From Candidatus Aminicenantota bacterium (GTDB lineage: Bacteria; Acidobacteriota; Aminicenantia; Aminicenantales; UBA4085), in NCBI GenBank assembly GCA_017883285.1, contig JADGNV010000120.1, positions 1 through 35,999 on the forward strand: DNA of 35,999 nucleotides, written 5' to 3'. The position numbers were made by a program, and so were the translations under genes. Positions 27,191 to 35,243 of this stretch are shown piece after piece; within the stretch, counting starts at the first letter, position 1, and every line of letters begins with the position of its first letter. The notes below the pieces were generated by a model, which was given only the letters and a program-made list of their open reading frames with translations, was not told the DNA's origin and made no database searches.

Positions 27191-29023
27191 ATGATGACCA
27201 ACAAACTCAAAGCTCTCATCCTCTGTCTTGTGCTTGTCCTGTCCGCGGCCGCCGTTTTCGGCCAGACGGGAGAGTCGGACAAGCTCCTCGCGCTGACCAA
27301 CCCCGGCGTGATCCAGATCGTCCTCTTCAACAAGGAAAAAGTGGAGATCGGGCGCGGATCGGCGCTGGTCCTTTCCCCGACGCTCGCCGCGACAAGCTAT
27401 CACCTGATCAGCCAGGCCGCGGGCGCCGCGGGGTTCAATTTCAAGAAGAAGGGCGTCGACGTCGACGGCGTCCTGGGCGTCGACAAGGCCCTCGACCTGG
27501 CTCTGGTCCAGATCGACGGCAAGGTGACGCCCCTCGTCCCCGGCGATTTCAACAGCCTCGCGCCCGGGAAGAAATTCTATGTCGTGGCGGCCAACGAAGC
27601 GGGGGACATCGTCCTCACCGAGGCGACGGTCCGCAACGTCCATGACCTGGGCGGCGGCCTGAAGATCGCCGACACTGCGGCCGCCCTGGCCGACGCGTTC
27701 ACCGGCGGCGCCGCGGTCGACGAGACCGGCAAGGTCCTCGGCCTCGTCCAGGTCGTCGAGAAGCGCCTCCGGCTGATCGTCCCGATCTCGGCCGTGAACG
27801 CGGTGGCCAAGGCCAAGAAGATGACGGCCTTCAAAAGCTGGCAGGCCGAGGATTATTTCACGACGATCGAATCGAATTGGCTCTTCGGCCGGATCTACGC
27901 CTGGGTGGACGAGGGCTACAACGCCCAGCGCAACATGGAGAAGGTGGTCAAGGTCCAACCCGGAAACCTCGAGGCCTGGAAGCTCCTGGCCAAGTGCTAC
28001 GACGGCATGCGCGATTACCAGAATGCGATCACGGCCTACAAGAAGATCACCGAGCTCGATCCCAAGGCGGCCGAGGCGTTCCTCGGCCTCGGCCAGATCT
28101 ACGCCCGGATGCAGCGCTCCCCGGAAGCGATCGAGGCGCTCGCCAAGGCGCTCGAGCTCAACCCCGCCGGCAAGGAGGCCTACCTGGCCCTCGGGGAAGC
28201 CTACGAAGCGGGGCGCGATTTCGCGAAGGCGGGCGATGCCTACGACAAATACCTGGCCGCCGGCCCGGCCGACCTCCTCACGGCCTATCAGCGCCTGGGC
28301 ATGGCCCGGATGAACGCCGAACAGTTCGACAAGGCCGCCGCCGCCCTGGCGGCCGCCCAGAAGCTCCAGCCCCGCGACCTGACCATCCTCCAGAACCTGG
28401 CCCTGGCATACCAGAAGGCGGGCCTTATCCAGGAGGCCGAGGACACCTATAAAAAGCTGGCCGAGATCAATCCCGAGAAGGCGGAAAACTACTACAGCTG
28501 GATCCTGAAGCTCTGGAGCGACGCCCAGAAGCCGGACAAGGCGGTCGAAGCGGCCCAGAAGATCGTGGAGCTCAAGCCCAAGGACGAGCAGGCGGTTTAC
28601 AATCTCGGCTTAATGTACGCCCAGATGCAGAAATATCAAGAGGCGATCGACGCCTTCAACAAGGCCCTGGCCATCAAGCCGAATTACGACCTCGCCCTTT
28701 ACCAGATCGGCGTTTGCCTCTACAGCCAGAAGAAATACGCGGAGGCCCTCGTGCCGTTTAAGAAGGTGACCGAGATCGATCCGACCAACGGCTATGCCTT
28801 CCTTTATATCGGCATCAACAACATGTTGCTCAAGAGATTCGACGTCGCGCTCGAGCCCCTGAAGAAGACCGTCGAAATGCAGCCCGACAACGTCAACGCC
28901 TGGTACAATCTCGGGATCTGCTATCTGAACCTCCGGGACAGCTACAGCGCCCGGGACATCGTCAAGCGGCTTCAGGCCCTCGATCCGGCCAAGGCGAAGC
29001 AGCTTCAGGCGCTGATAAAGTAA
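27191..29023 (+). CDS. Secreted TPR protein with an inactivated trypsin-like domain
   Basis: The 610-residue protein has a signal peptide (1-25, ending VFGQ). Residues 30-215 have the shape of a trypsin/HtrA-like protease: ATSYHLISQAAG (H71 where TxxH is expected), DKALDLALVQID (D102) and AFTGGAAVDETGKVLGLVQ in place of GNSGGPLVDxxGxVVGI. The nucleophile Ser is Thr (T171), so proteolysis is unlikely. From about 235 to the end there are roughly ten tetratricopeptide repeats (e.g. AWKLLAKCYDGMRDYQNAI, AVYNLGLMYAQMQKYQEAI). It probably works as a periplasmic binding scaffold. Promoter and ribosome binding site are among the strongest in the window, so it is likely abundant. Transcription ends at a hairpin/T-tract at 29076-29139. 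Confidence 0.82.
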   Translation: MMTNKLKALILCLVLVLSAAAVFGQTGESDKLLALTNPGVIQIVLFNKEKVEIGRGSALVLSPTLAATSYHLISQAAGAAGFNFKKKGVDVDGVLGVDKALDLALVQIDGKVTPLVPGDFNSLAPGKKFYVVAANEAGDIVLTEATVRNVHDLGGGLKIADTAAALADAFTGGAAVDETGKVLGLVQVVEKRLRLIVPISAVNAVAKAKKMTAFKSWQAEDYFTTIESNWLFGRIYAWVDEGYNAQRNMEKVVKVQPGNLEAWKLLAKCYDGMRDYQNAITAYKKITELDPKAAEAFLGLGQIYARMQRSPEAIEALAKALELNPAGKEAYLALGEAYEAGRDFAKAGDAYDKYLAAGPADLLTAYQRLGMARMNAEQFDKAAAALAAAQKLQPRDLTILQNLALAYQKAGLIQEAEDTYKKLAEINPEKAENYYSWILKLWSDAQKPDKAVEAAQKIVELKPKDEQAVYNLGLMYAQMQKYQEAIDAFNKALAIKPNYDLALYQIGVCLYSQKKYAEALVPFKKVTEIDPTNGYAFLYIGINNMLLKRFDVALEPLKKTVEMQPDNVNAWYNLGICYLNLRDSYSARDIVKRLQALDPAKAKQLQALIK

Positions 29024-29075
29024 TAACAAAGTCATAGCAAAATAATAGCAAGTAATAGGCAAGTAACGGGGGAGA

Positions 29076-29139
29076 GCCGGACCGGCGAAATCCCGGTCCC
29101 GGCCTGAACGGAAACGGCAGGGGGAAAGCCCCTTTTTTT
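29076..29139 (+). terminator. Double-hairpin intrinsic terminator
   Basis: A first hairpin, GCCGGACCGG (29076-29085) with CCGGTCCCGGC (29093-29103, one bulged C), is followed by a second, GGGG-AAAG-CCCC (29121-29132), directly before seven T (29133-29139). It ends the TPR-protein transcript. Confidence 0.75.
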
Positions 29140-29151
29140 CAGGCGAAAAAA

Positions 29152-29181
29152 TTGACAAACCGCCCGGACATATGGTATAAG
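29152..29181 (+). promoter_or_regulatory. Promoter upstream of tRNA-Leu and tig
   Basis: TTGACA (29152-29157, perfect), 18 bases, TATAAG (29176-29181, 5/6) preceded by TGG as an extended -10. It starts just after the terminator and drives toward the tRNA 200 bases downstream and the tig operon. Confidence 0.7.
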
Positions 29182-29383
29182 AAATATCCTTATTTTTGCC
29201 TATCATCACAACCGTATTTTCCGTTTATTCTTCCATAGAGAAAGGCCCTCCCAGCCAAGGGAATCCCGTTCGGGGAGAAGGGCAATCCGGGACCGCTTCC
29301 CAAACGCCCTCGGCCAGAGGACGGGAATCTCCGCGTTCCGGGCCGTCCGGAGGACGGCCGGCGGGGGCGTGGGTGGTCGTCGA
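29182..29383 (+). other. 200-base leader with a perfect 8-bp hairpin
   Basis: Between the promoter and the tRNA no gene is visible. GGCCGTCC-GGA-GGACGGCC (29341-29359) is a perfect, very stable stem with no T-tract after it, 24 bases before the tRNA. It could be an RNase processing signal for the tRNA precursor or a structural pause site. Confidence 0.5.
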
Positions 29384-29467
29384 GGGCAGATGGCGGAATG
29401 GCAGACGCGCTAGGCTTAGGACCTAGTTCCTGATGAGGGAGTGCGGGTTCGACTCCCGCTCTGCCCA
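29384..29467 (+). tRNA. tRNA-Leu, anticodon UAG
   Basis: The acceptor stem is GGGCAGA (29384-29390) with TCTGCCC (29460-29466) and discriminator A. The anticodon arm is CTAGG-CTTAGGA-CCTAG (29410-29426) with anticodon TAG at 29417-29419, reading CUA/CUG-type leucine codons. A long variable arm and GGTTCGA in the T loop fit a class II leucine tRNA. CCA is not encoded. Confidence 0.95.
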
Positions 29468-29537
29468 TCCTTTCGATCTGGCCTGCCGCCCGGGCGGGAG
29501 CCGGATTCGGCGACGATCCACGGTCCCGGAATTTGCA

Positions 29538-29557
29538 AAGGACAATTAAGGACAATT
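29538..29557 (+). promoter_or_regulatory. Duplicated ribosome-binding segment before tig
   Basis: AAGGACAATT occurs twice in tandem (29538-29547 and 29548-29557), directly before ATG 29559. The second copy puts AAGGA at normal distance from the start; the first is 10 bases further away and could serve as a standby site. Confidence 0.7.
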
Positions 29558-29558
29558 C

Positions 29559-30839
29559 ATGAGCGAGACACATGAACACTTCCAAAGCAGCGTGAAGGAC
29601 CTGGGCCCGACCCGGAAAGCGGTCGAAGCCGAAGTCGGGGCCGAGGCCACCGCCCGGGAATACGACCGCATCCTCGAGGAGTACAGTCAGAGGGCCCGCC
29701 TCAAGGGCTTCCGCCCGGGGAAGGCCCCCAAGGATGTGGTCCGCCGGATGTTCGCCCCGGACATCCAGCGGTCCGTGGCGGACGAGCTCATCCCTCGAGT
29801 CCTCGAGGAAATCCTCGAGGCGAAGGCCATCCGGCCCGTGGGCGTCCCCGTCGTCGAGAACGTTTCGTACGAGGAGGGTCAGCCTCTCCGGTTCAAAGCT
29901 GTGATCGAGGTCTGGCCGGAGTTCGAGCTGCCGTCCTACAAGAAGGTCCAAGCCAAGAAGATCGAGGCCGCCGTCACCGACGAAGACGTCTCCCGGACGG
30001 TCGACGAGCTGCGCGAAAAGGCGGTCGAATACGTTCCGGTCGAAGGCCGGGGCGTCGCCTCAGGCGACTACGCCGTGGTCGAGCTCCAGGGCAAGGACCT
30101 GAAGACGAGAAGGCTCATGCCCGCCGAGAAGGTGGTCGTCCTGGCGGGCCACGAAGGGAACGACCCCGTCCTCAACGCCAATCTCCTCGGCCTGGTCCCC
30201 GCCGAGGAGAAATCGTTCCGCCACGCCTATCCGGCCGACCACAAGAACAAGAAACTGGCCGGGAAGGAGATCGAATACCGGCTCAAGGTCGTATCGATCA
30301 AGGAGAAGAGGCTGCCCGAGGCGAACGACGATTTCGCCAAGACGCTCGGCGAGTTCGACACTCTGGCCGCGGTCCGCGACAAGATCCGCCGGGAGATCCA
30401 AATCGCGCGCGGCCAGGCCGCCCGCCGCGAAACCGCCGACGAAGTCCTGCGGACGATCGTCGACCGGGCCGTGTTCGAGCTCCCCAAGAGCGTTGTCGAC
30501 GAGGAGGCCGAGGCCGTGTTGAAGAACATGCTCCAGTCGGCCCCGGCTAATGCCGTCACCCCGCAGCTCCTGGAGACGCTCCGGGGATCGGCCCACGCCC
30601 AGGCCGAATCGAACCTCAAGCGCCACCTGGTCTTGCGCCGGATCGCGGACGCGGAGGGGATCCGGGTCACGGAGGAGGACCTCGACCAGGAGATCGGACG
30701 CCTCGCCCAGGCCAACGGCATTCCCGTGGCCCGGGCCCGGGAGTCCTTCGCCGCGGAAGGCCGGCGGGACGACCTCCGGAGCACGCTGCTCGTCCGCAAG
30801 ACCGTTGACTTTCTGGTCGGCCAGGCTATAATAGAATAA
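29559..30839 (+). CDS. tig: Trigger factor
   Basis: The 426-residue ribosome-bound chaperone carries the ribosome-docking signature LKGFRPGKAPKDVV (49-61). Then come the PPIase-like domain (about 150-245, rather divergent, with VELQGKDLKTRR in place of the usual FKBP active-site pattern) and the C-terminal cradle (EANDDFAKTLGEFDTLAAVRDKIRREI onward). It binds nascent chains at the tunnel exit. It is about the usual length. clpP begins 15 bases after its stop, and the order tig-clpP-clpX-lon is the widespread bacterial arrangement. Confidence 0.94.
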   Translation: MSETHEHFQSSVKDLGPTRKAVEAEVGAEATAREYDRILEEYSQRARLKGFRPGKAPKDVVRRMFAPDIQRSVADELIPRVLEEILEAKAIRPVGVPVVENVSYEEGQPLRFKAVIEVWPEFELPSYKKVQAKKIEAAVTDEDVSRTVDELREKAVEYVPVEGRGVASGDYAVVELQGKDLKTRRLMPAEKVVVLAGHEGNDPVLNANLLGLVPAEEKSFRHAYPADHKNKKLAGKEIEYRLKVVSIKEKRLPEANDDFAKTLGEFDTLAAVRDKIRREIQIARGQAARRETADEVLRTIVDRAVFELPKSVVDEEAEAVLKNMLQSAPANAVTPQLLETLRGSAHAQAESNLKRHLVLRRIADAEGIRVTEEDLDQEIGRLAQANGIPVARARESFAAEGRRDDLRSTLLVRKTVDFLVGQAIIE

Positions 30840-30854
30840 TCCCACGCGATTCTC

Positions 30855-31451
30855 ATGACCCTCATCCCTTTCGTCGTTGAACAAGACGGCCGCTCGGAGC
30901 GCGCGTACGACATTTATTCGCGCCTTCTGCGGGACGGCATCATCTTCATCGGGAGCGAGATCACCGACGACCTGGCCAATCTCGTCATCGCCCAGCTTCT
31001 GTACCTGGAGGCCGAGAATCCCGAGAAGGAGATCTCGCTGTACATCAATTCGCCCGGAGGCAGCATCACCGCCGGACTCGCGATCTACGACACGATGCAG
31101 TTCGTGGCCAACGACATTTCCCCGATCTGCGTGGGTCAGGCGGCCAGCATGGCCGCCGTCCTGCTGGCCGCGGGCACGGCGGGCAAGCGCATCTCGCTGC
31201 CCAATGCCCGCATCGTCCTGCACCAGCCGTCCGGCGGCTACCAGGGCCAGGCTTCGGACATCGCGATCCAGGCCAAAGAAATCCTCCGGATCCGGGAGAA
31301 CCTGTACCAGATCCTGGTCAAGCACACGCGCCAGATCAAGACCCGGATCCAGACCGATATCGAGCGGGACTTCATCATGACCGCGGCCCAGGCCAAGGAG
31401 TACGGCCTGATCGACCAGATCCTGACGAGCCGGCCCGCGGCGAAGAAGTAG
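30855..31451 (+). CDS. clpP: ATP-dependent Clp protease proteolytic subunit
   Basis: The 198-residue serine protease has catalytic S98 in [12 protein letters not shown]123 in IVLHQPSGG and D172 in ERDFIMTA. The oxyanion/Gly-rich [18 protein letters not shown] and the heptamer-contact handle region are intact. The N-terminus ([21 protein letters not shown]) is standard. It forms the tetradecameric chamber partnered here by ClpX, encoded 57 bases downstream. Confidence 0.97.
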   Translation: MTLIPFVVEQDGRSERAYDIYSRLLRDGIIFIGSEITDDLANLVIAQLLYLEAENPEKEISLYINSPGGSITAGLAIYDTMQFVANDISPICVGQAASMAAVLLAAGTAGKRISLPNARIVLHQPSGGYQGQASDIAIQAKEILRIRENLYQILVKHTRQIKTRIQTDIERDFIMTAAQAKEYGLIDQILTSRPAAKK

Positions 31452-31508
31452 GCCCGCCCCGTTTCCGCAGCGCGTTTCGGAGTTTCCATTGGAGAGAGAA
31501 CGACACCG

Positions 31509-32765
31509 ATGAGCGAAGACACCGCGCATCCGAAGGAGCCGATGGTGAAGTGCAGCTTCTGCGGCCGGAACCAGACCCAGGTCCGCAAGCTCATCGCCGG
31601 GCCCGGCGGGATTTTCATCTGCGACACCTGCATCGACACGGCCCACGGCCTGCTCCAGACCTTCGCGGCGAAGGACGACGAGAAGGCGGGTCCGGCCGCG
31701 TTTCCCACGCCCGGGGACATCAAGCGGGCTCTGGACGAACACATCATCGGCCAGGAGAAGGCCAAGAAGAAGATCGCCGTGGCGGTCTACAACCACTACA
31801 AGCGGGTCCACCGCCCTCGGGCGGGCGGGGACGTCGAGATCGCCAAGAGCAACATCCTTCTGATCGGCCCGACCGGCACGGGAAAAACGTTGATGGCCCA
31901 GATCCTGGCCAAGATCCTGGCCGTGCCCTTCGCCATCGCCGACGCCACGACCCTGACCGAGGCCGGTTACGTCGGCGAGGACGTCGAGAACGTCGTCCTG
32001 AAACTCTACCAGGCGGCCAAGGGCAACATCGCCAAGGCCCAGAAGGGCATCATCTACATCGACGAGATCGACAAGATCAGCCGCAAGAGCGACAGTCCCT
32101 CGATCACCCGGGACGTCTCGGGCGAGGGTGTCCAGCAGGCCCTCCTCAAGATCATCGAGGGGACCGTGGCCAACATCCCGCCCCAGGGCGGCCGGAAGCA
32201 CCCTTACCAGGAGTTCATCCCCGTCGACACGACCGACATCCTGTTCGTCTGCGGCGGGGCCTTCGTCGGGCTCGACAAGATCATCGCCCAGCGCCTGGGG
32301 AAGGCGGTCGTCGGCTTCAAGTCGGAGTCCCGCCTCGTCCGACCCGACGCCTCGACCGAGCTCCTGGCCAAACTCATCCCGCAGGACCTGATCAAGTACG
32401 GACTGATCCCCGAGCTCGTCGGCCGGATCCCGGTCGTGGCCACGTTCACCGACCTGACCTTGACCGATCTCGTGGCCATCCTGACGAAACCCAAGAACGC
32501 CATCATCAAGCAGTACCAGAAGCTCTTCGAGATGGAGGGCGTGGAGCTCGAGTTCACCGACGACGCCCTGCTGGCCATCGCCCTGAAGTCGGTGGAGCGC
32601 AAGCTCGGCGCGCGGGGCCTACGGACGATCATCGAGGACCTCATGCTCGACATCATGTTCTACCTCCCGTCCTCGAAGAAGACGACCAAGATCCGGATCA
32701 CGAAGCGCATGGTCGACGAGAACGAGCTGAGCTTCGACCGGATCAAACAAGTCATCGGAGTCTAA
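31509..32765 (+). CDS. clpX: ClpX ATPase, unfoldase of ClpXP
   Basis: The 418-residue AAA+ protein has an N-terminal zinc-binding domain (C15/C18 and C38/C41), Walker A GPTGTGKT (120-127), Walker [11 protein letters not shown], the pore loop around GYVGEDVEN, the ClpP-docking loop IGF replaced by or near VVGFKSE, and sensor 2 in [14 protein letters not shown]. It recognises, unfolds and threads tagged proteins into ClpP. lon begins two bases after its stop. Confidence 0.97.
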   Translation: MSEDTAHPKEPMVKCSFCGRNQTQVRKLIAGPGGIFICDTCIDTAHGLLQTFAAKDDEKAGPAAFPTPGDIKRALDEHIIGQEKAKKKIAVAVYNHYKRVHRPRAGGDVEIAKSNILLIGPTGTGKTLMAQILAKILAVPFAIADATTLTEAGYVGEDVENVVLKLYQAAKGNIAKAQKGIIYIDEIDKISRKSDSPSITRDVSGEGVQQALLKIIEGTVANIPPQGGRKHPYQEFIPVDTTDILFVCGGAFVGLDKIIAQRLGKAVVGFKSESRLVRPDASTELLAKLIPQDLIKYGLIPELVGRIPVVATFTDLTLTDLVAILTKPKNAIIKQYQKLFEMEGVELEFTDDALLAIALKSVERKLGARGLRTIIEDLMLDIMFYLPSSKKTTKIRITKRMVDENELSFDRIKQVIGV

Positions 32766-32767
32766 CC

Positions 32768-35221
32768 ATGGAACATTCCGGCGAACAGGCCGAAATCCTG
32801 AAAAACATCCCCCTGATCCCGCTCCGGGAGCTCGTAGTCTTTCCGGCCACCCTCGTGCCGTTCATCATCGGCCGGGCCTCCTCGATCCAGGCTCTGGAGA
32901 AGGCGTCGGAGACCGACAAGCTGATCATCCTCGCGGCCCAGATGGATGCCAGCCTCGACAACCCCGGCCCCAAGGACATCTACTCCCTGGGCGTCACGGC
33001 CAAGATCATCCGGACCGTCCCCGTCGACGATAAAAACGTCCGGGTCATCGTCGAAGGGAAGCGGCGGGCCCGGATTTTGGAGTTTCTGAGCTCGTACCCC
33101 TTCTACCAGGTTCTGGCCAAGGAGATCCGGGTCTACGAGGACACCGGCAAGGAGATCCAGGAGGAGATGAAGCGGGCCCTGGCCCTCTTCGAGGAATACC
33201 TCAAGCTCAGCCAGAACACGAACTTCCAGTCGATCATCCCGGCCCTGCGCGACCATTCGCCCGACCGGATCGCCGACATCATCTCCTCGCACCTCTACCT
33301 GCCCCTCGACGAGAAGCAGAACCTGCTCGAGACCATCAACAGCCAGGAGCGCATCCGGCGCCTCAATTTTCTCCTGGAGAGCGAGGTCTACAAGATCCAG
33401 GTCAACGCCCGCGGCAAGGATGGCAAGCCGCTCAACCGCCGGAAGGGCCCGTTCGGCCAGCCCGGCGGGCCGAACATCTTCACCCCGGGAGGCGCGCCGG
33501 GGGGGAAGAAGGACGAGCAGGCCAACGAAATCGAGGAGCTGAAGAAGAAGGTGGCCGCGGCCAAGATGCCGCCCGATGCCGAGGACAAGGCCCGCAAGGA
33601 GATCGAGCGGCTCGAGACCATGCCCCCGATGTCGGCCGAGGCCACGGTCTGCCGGAATTATCTCGACTGGCTCATCGCCCTGCCCTGGACCCATAAGTCC
33701 CGTGAAAAACGGGACCTCAAGGAAGCCGAGCGCATCCTCAATGAGGACCACTACGGGCTGGACAAGGTCAAGGAGCGCATTCTGGAGTACCTGTCCATCC
33801 GACAGCTGGTCAAGAACCCGAAGGGCGTGATCCTGGGGCTCATCGGGCCCCCGGGCGTGGGCAAGAGCTCGCTCGGCAAGTCGATCGCCCGGGCCACGGG
33901 CCGGAAGTTCGTCCGCCTGTCGCTCGGGGGCGTCCGGGACGAGGCCGAGATCCGCGGCCACCGCCGGACCTACATCGGCGCCTATCCCGGCCGCATCATC
34001 CAGATGATCAAGCGGGCGGGGACGCGGAACCCGGTCTTCCTCCTGGACGAGGTCGATAAGATGAGCATGGACTTCCGGGGCGACCCTGCCTCGGCCCTGA
34101 TGGAGGTCCTGGACCCCGAGCAGAACAGCGCGTTCCTCGACCATTACATCGATACCGACTACGACCTGTCCCAGGTCATGTTCGTGGTGACGGCCAACAT
34201 GCTCGACGCCATCCCGCGGCCTCTCGTCGATAGGATGGAAATCATCCAGATCCCCGGCTACACCGAGGCCGAGAAGCTCGAGATCGCCCGCCAGTTCCTC
34301 TGGCCGAAGCAGAGGGCGGCCCATGGACTCAGCGAGCGCAACATCGAGATCTCGGACAAGGCCGTCCTCAAGCTCATCGACGACTACACCCGCGAGGCCG
34401 GCGTCCGGAATCTCGAACGCGAGATCACGAAGATCTGCCGCAAGGTCGTCAAGAAGGTCGTGGCCAAGGGTAAGGACCACAAGGACAAGGTCACGCTCAA
34501 GAACCTCGAGAGCTTCCTCGGCGTGCCCAGGTTCCGGCGGTCGGCCCTCGACCGCGAGGACGAGATCGGGGTGGCCCTCGGCATGGCCTGGACCGAGTAC
34601 GGCGGCGAGCTCCTGACGTTCGAGGCGACCAAGGTCCACGGCAAGGGCAACTTCACGCTGACCGGCCAGCTGGGCGAGATCATGCAGGAATCCGCCCAGG
34701 CGGCCTTCAGCTACGTCCGGGGCAAGGTGTTCGAGATGAACATCGCCAAGGACGTCACCCGGAACTTCGACATCCACATCCACGTGCCCGAGGGCGCGAC
34801 ACCCAAGGAAGGGCCCTCGGCCGGGATCACGATCGCCATCGCCATCCTGTCCCTCCTGACCGAGATCCCGGTCAGCAAGAAGGTGGTCATGAGCGGCGAG
34901 ATCACTCTCCGGGGCAGGGTCCTGCCGGTCGGCGGCATCAAGGAGAAGCTCCTCGCCGCCCACCGCGAAGGCATCCGCGAGGCCGTCCTGCCCCTCGACA
35001 ACAAGGCCGACCTGAAGGACCTTCCCAAGAACCTGAGCCAGGACATGAAGATCCACCTGGTCGAAAACATGGACGATGTCCTGAAGCTCGTCCTGACCCG
35101 CGACCTCCCCGCCAAGAAGGCCCCGCGGACCAAGAAGGTCGCCCCCCCGGCCGAAGGCGCCCTGCTGGGCCGGGAAGGGGAGGAGGGGGACAATCCCAAG
35201 GAACCCCCGTTAACGCATTGA
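32768..35221 (+). CDS. lon: ATP-dependent protease Lon with extra linker in the N-terminal region
   Basis: The 817-residue protein contains the LonN domain (IPLIPLRELVVFP onward), a coiled region, AAA+ module (Walker A GPPGVGKS at 360-367, Walker B VFLLDEVDKM) and the C-terminal protease with catalytic S684 (KEGPSAGI) and K727 (GGIKEKLLAAHR). Residues ~212-250 hold an unusual Gly/Pro/Lys-rich stretch (FGQPGGPNIFTPGGAPGGKK) between the N-terminal domain and the EIEELKKKVAAAKMP helix, where most Lon proteins have a short QLKAI...LGE helix. The last ~40 residues are a charged variable tail. The start ATG is two bases after clpX; the in-frame extension far upstream is not coding. Confidence 0.96.
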   Translation: MEHSGEQAEILKNIPLIPLRELVVFPATLVPFIIGRASSIQALEKASETDKLIILAAQMDASLDNPGPKDIYSLGVTAKIIRTVPVDDKNVRVIVEGKRRARILEFLSSYPFYQVLAKEIRVYEDTGKEIQEEMKRALALFEEYLKLSQNTNFQSIIPALRDHSPDRIADIISSHLYLPLDEKQNLLETINSQERIRRLNFLLESEVYKIQVNARGKDGKPLNRRKGPFGQPGGPNIFTPGGAPGGKKDEQANEIEELKKKVAAAKMPPDAEDKARKEIERLETMPPMSAEATVCRNYLDWLIALPWTHKSREKRDLKEAERILNEDHYGLDKVKERILEYLSIRQLVKNPKGVILGLIGPPGVGKSSLGKSIARATGRKFVRLSLGGVRDEAEIRGHRRTYIGAYPGRIIQMIKRAGTRNPVFLLDEVDKMSMDFRGDPASALMEVLDPEQNSAFLDHYIDTDYDLSQVMFVVTANMLDAIPRPLVDRMEIIQIPGYTEAEKLEIARQFLWPKQRAAHGLSERNIEISDKAVLKLIDDYTREAGVRNLEREITKICRKVVKKVVAKGKDHKDKVTLKNLESFLGVPRFRRSALDREDEIGVALGMAWTEYGGELLTFEATKVHGKGNFTLTGQLGEIMQESAQAAFSYVRGKVFEMNIAKDVTRNFDIHIHVPEGATPKEGPSAGITIAIAILSLLTEIPVSKKVVMSGEITLRGRVLPVGGIKEKLLAAHREGIREAVLPLDNKADLKDLPKNLSQDMKIHLVENMDDVLKLVLTRDLPAKKAPRTKKVAPPAEGALLGREGEEGDNPKEPPLTH

Positions 35222-35243
35222 GCGATATCCCAAGAGGTGAACC

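Noticed and set aside
29196-29426. Short open frame running into the tRNA
   Set aside because: No ribosome binding site, no recognisable protein sequence, and it overlaps the tRNA-Leu gene.
30060-32201. 713-codon minus-strand open frame opposite tig, clpP and clpX
   Set aside because: It is the GC-rich shadow of three clearly conserved plus-strand genes and has no family signature of its own; the same applies to the long minus-strand frame at 32762-35056 opposite lon.
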